Shown piece by piece: positions 61,508 through 64,000 of a DNA stretch of 64,000 nt (within the stretch, counting starts at the first letter, position 1; the number at the start of each line of letters is the position of its first letter). This stretch comes from Pseudoramibacter sp. (lineage in GTDB: Bacteria > Bacillota > Clostridia > Eubacteriales > Eubacteriaceae). Below the pieces are notes generated by a model. The model worked only from the letters and a program-made list of their open reading frames with translations. It searched no databases and was not told where the DNA came from. The stretch covers positions 1,789,406 through 1,853,405 of the forward strand of contig NZ_JAKVLT010000001.1 in the NCBI RefSeq assembly GCF_022484225.1. Reading direction: 5' to 3'. The position numbers and the translations under genes were made by a program.

Positions 61508-64000
61508 TTATCTAATCTTCGCTAAAACATCCTGGAATATCGCATAGTTATGCTTTACTCCGTCGTCCAGGTCGATTTCTATCATCTGATCAGCGAGGTG
61601 ATGAATCTTCTCTTCATAGAGACGTGTTTCCTCAGCCTGATTCTTGAGTTTGGTCAGCTGCTTATTCAAGCGAACACGTTCAGATGTCGACGCACCGTTG
61701 ATCTGACGTTCCAGACCGGAAATTGCTGTGCGATATCGAGCCTGCTGCTCATGGACGTAGTCAGTTCGAATGCGGGCAATAGTATCCGGCTGATAGCGGT
61801 GCATGTATATTAGACACTTGAATCCGTTCTTCTTGCCGGAATCAAAGAGCCAGTAAATCGGACGTTTCTGGTAGGTCTTGCAATGATCCTTGTAAAAATC
61901 ATTCAAAAAATAATTTCGAATGACTTCACGGGGAGTAGCACCCTTTTCGTCAAGTGCATCTGCTATGAACTTCAGATTCTCCTTAAGAGTATCTGTACCA
62001 TACACAGTACGAACGAAATCCACGAATCGTCCAACCATATCATCCTTGAAATACTCGTCATCCGTAATTGGAATGATGGCATCCTTATCGGGGATGAATG
62101 TCTTGTATTTCGAGCTATCCCAGCCACCGCCAGCATAGGCGAGACCCTCTACGTCGAGGGAATAACGCCCCATCATGCAGCCTACAGCGTAAGAGACAAA
62201 CGAACGGATGTCACGACCAATGTCTGCCTTACGGACAGTTACATCTCTGTCTTCTTCCTCCGGTGTCAATTCATCCTGCAAGCCGTAGATATCGATGAAG
62301 ATGCGGTTCAGTTCTTCCTCGTTACTTTTCAGCTGATTGAAACGCTCGTCGCATTCCTGCTGCCACTGTGAGAAGGCTTCTTTGATAGTCGCAGTTTTTC
62401 GAATCAGTGGATGGCGCTGGAAGTCCCAAGAGGTTTCGAAGGAATCCCAGTCCATTTTTTCCATAGAAATATTTTGCTCAACCAAATTATCTATCTGATC
62501 AGATACTAAAACATCCCTTTCTACTGGGATTGAAAAAATGTCTCTAATTTGATAGTTCATTGTTGGACTAATAAGTTTTAATAACGCCCTCGCAACGTTT
62601 GAATTTAATAATCCAAGGATTCCATTTATATACTTGACATTGTTAATGAATATACTGGTGCCTGCTTTTTCAAATAATTCATTTTCTGATAATTTTCTAA
62701 AAGAGGGCGTACCAGAAGTAATATACGACCATGTAATACCGCTCTTAAATCGAAGATATTCTGGAACAATTCTTGCAATGTTGTCGTGTTTATAATGCTG
62801 TCTTGCTTCTGAAGTCCATAAGATCACATTGTCATCATTTCCATAATATTTTCGATACCCACCACCTCTGGCGCATTTAGCCCAATATTCTCTATTTACA
62901 TTGTAATGGTTAACTTCCCAAAACAAGCGCAAATACTTGTTATTATTTCCTGTAATATTTTGCCCATTAGATGTTGCATACTCAGAAATATATTCATTAT
63001 CAAATGCTTGCATGATATTTTTATTTGCCCAATACGCCACCGGACTCCCGGGGATTTTGGAGAAGTTGGACTGGGAGGATTCGTAGAAGTATCCGCAATC
63101 CGGATTTGCTAATGCTTCCTTTACCTTTTTACGCTGTACTTCCATGCCGCCCGTAAAATCTTCCAGCCTGATATATTGTCCAACTTTACCCGTCTTACTG
63201 TTTTCTAAAACAAAAGCACAAATGTCTACTGTTGCTTCTTTGAAAAACGCACCTTTTGCCAACTGAACAAGAGTCATAATAGTTTTATTCTCAAATATAT
63301 AATTTCTCAGTTTTTCATAGCTCTTAATGAACATCCAAACATTAGGCGTCATGAATCCGGAATATCCATTCTCCTCGCAGAATCCAAAATTTCTGTAAAC
63401 GAACACACTGAACAGGTCGCCCTTGTAATCGGCATAGTTGTCCATGATATACTTCTTCAGCTTCGCGTCAAACTTATTGAGGTACGGCGGATTCGTAGCT
63501 ACCACTGCATATTTGTCGGACAGAATCTTTGCTTCTCGTACAAGCGGCAGAAGTGTATTCAATGCCATATCTTTATAGAGATTGACATCTCCTTCGATCT
63601 CTTCAAATCGCGCAAAAAGTGCACCAAAATCTACAGGCTTTATCTGAATGATAGAGCCGTATTCCTTTGCATCCCGTGTTTCTTCGATAATCGACTGGAT
63701 ATCCTTCTTGAGCTTGTCGTTCCCATTGGTAAAGTAATCAATGATAAAGGAATCAACATGATTACTTTCCTTTATCTCGTAAAAATGCGGCTGAATGTCA
63801 CGCTTCAGGAACCGCTTGTCATACTGCATAGCCTTCATCATAATGGCAAAGCTGGCAAGCTGTGCAGCACGCTCATCAATATCGAGTCCAAACAAATTAT
63901 TCTGCACAATGGAGGCAGCTGCTTCTCGCTCTGTATAGCCGTATTCCGTGTAAATCTTCATGAGAACGTCAAAAGCGTAAACCCCGAAGTGTGCTGAGCC
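61508..64000 (-). CDS. pglX: BREX adenine-specific methyltransferase PglX (5' part outside window)
   Basis: An N6-adenine DNA methyltransferase that marks host DNA in BREX. The frame is open to the right edge, giving 830 residues of the usual about 1200; the N terminus lies beyond. Motif I is visible at the edge (GSAHFGVYAFDVL) and motif IV is VVATNPPYLNKF. The following target-recognition region is variable, and a helical C terminus includes QARYRTAISGLERQINGAST. The last Met before the edge, at 63961, is internal and not the start. brxC, brxB and brxA would be expected outside the window. Confidence 0.92.
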   Translation of the reverse strand, partial: GSAHFGVYAFDVLMKIYTEYGYTEREAAASIVQNNLFGLDIDERAAQLASFAIMMKAMQYDKRFLKRDIQPHFYEIKESNHVDSFIIDYFTNGNDKLKKDIQSIIEETRDAKEYGSIIQIKPVDFGALFARFEEIEGDVNLYKDMALNTLLPLVREAKILSDKYAVVATNPPYLNKFDAKLKKYIMDNYADYKGDLFSVFVYRNFGFCEENGYSGFMTPNVWMFIKSYEKLRNYIFENKTIMTLVQLAKGAFFKEATVDICAFVLENSKTGKVGQYIRLEDFTGGMEVQRKKVKEALANPDCGYFYESSQSNFSKIPGSPVAYWANKNIMQAFDNEYISEYATSNGQNITGNNNKYLRLFWEVNHYNVNREYWAKCARGGGYRKYYGNDDNVILWTSEARQHYKHDNIARIVPEYLRFKSGITWSYITSGTPSFRKLSENELFEKAGTSIFINNVKYINGILGLLNSNVARALLKLISPTMNYQIRDIFSIPVERDVLVSDQIDNLVEQNISMEKMDWDSFETSWDFQRHPLIRKTATIKEAFSQWQQECDERFNQLKSNEEELNRIFIDIYGLQDELTPEEEDRDVTVRKADIGRDIRSFVSYAVGCMMGRYSLDVEGLAYAGGGWDSSKYKTFIPDKDAIIPITDDEYFKDDMVGRFVDFVRTVYGTDTLKENLKFIADALDEKGATPREVIRNYFLNDFYKDHCKTYQKRPIYWLFDSGKKNGFKCLIYMHRYQPDTIARIRTDYVHEQQARYRTAISGLERQINGASTSERVRLNKQLTKLKNQAEETRLYEEKIHHLADQMIEIDLDDGVKHNYAIFQDVLAKIR

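Overview
The window is a 64 kb piece of a Bacillota (Firmicutes) genome, most likely a clostridial anaerobe. The pointers are the dnaE-pfkA-pyk operon, NiaR-controlled NAD synthesis, a SUV3-like helicase, clostridial-type thiol and flavin enzymes, and strong AGGAGG-type ribosome sites. A relative of Eubacterium or Pseudoramibacter would fit, but that is a guess. No rRNA, tRNA or CRISPR array was recognised.

Layout. 1-6 kb: glycolysis and replication on the minus strand (pyk running off the left edge, pfkA, dnaE). 6-11 kb: a DUF445 membrane protein, then the divergent NAD cluster nadA <-> nadB-nadC-niaR, whose intergenic region has two matched direct-repeat boxes lying on both -35 elements. 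11-17 kb: MATE exporter, flavodoxin-like reductase, uracil-DNA glycosylase, an RpiB-like isomerase with an FGGY kinase, an HxlR regulator and thioredoxin. 17-28 kb: mixed genes including a bacterial serpin, a SUV3-like helicase, an AIM24-type protein, a PrsW-type protease and a siroheme nitrite/sulfite reductase. 28-34 kb: lactate dehydrogenase and small-molecule enzymes around a LysR gene; two exact copies of a 48-bp hairpin repeat bracket part of this stretch.

34.6-43 kb is a redox/electrophile-stress region with four regulators (HxlR, Rrf2, LysR nearby, TetR), each beside recognisable inverted-repeat operators. It contains flavin-binding proteins, an Old Yellow Enzyme, a DsbA/FrnE-like protein, a metallo-beta-lactamase-fold hydrolase, and a class-M-like (SirTM) sirtuin. 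Fragments around the sirtuin show a decayed SirTM/macrodomain locus, including an in-frame chimera of a flavoprotein-ferredoxin and a sirtuin.

From about 46.9 kb to the right edge is a defence island on the minus strand. It holds a type I BREX locus (pglX running off the edge, a frameshifted AlbA/Schlafen-type ATP-binding gene, pglZ, brxL). This is followed by an Abi_C abortive-infection gene split by one in-frame stop, an unfamiliar two-gene module (254-aa protein plus Clp-like AAA ATPase), a protein with glycosylase-like motifs, a variant peptide deformylase, and an acetyltransferase start cut by an intact IS3-family element. Left of the IS are fragments and hypothetical genes. The best candidates for something undescribed are the 254-aa/AAA pair, the sirtuin-flavoprotein chimera, and the four-copy octamer cluster upstream of pglZ.
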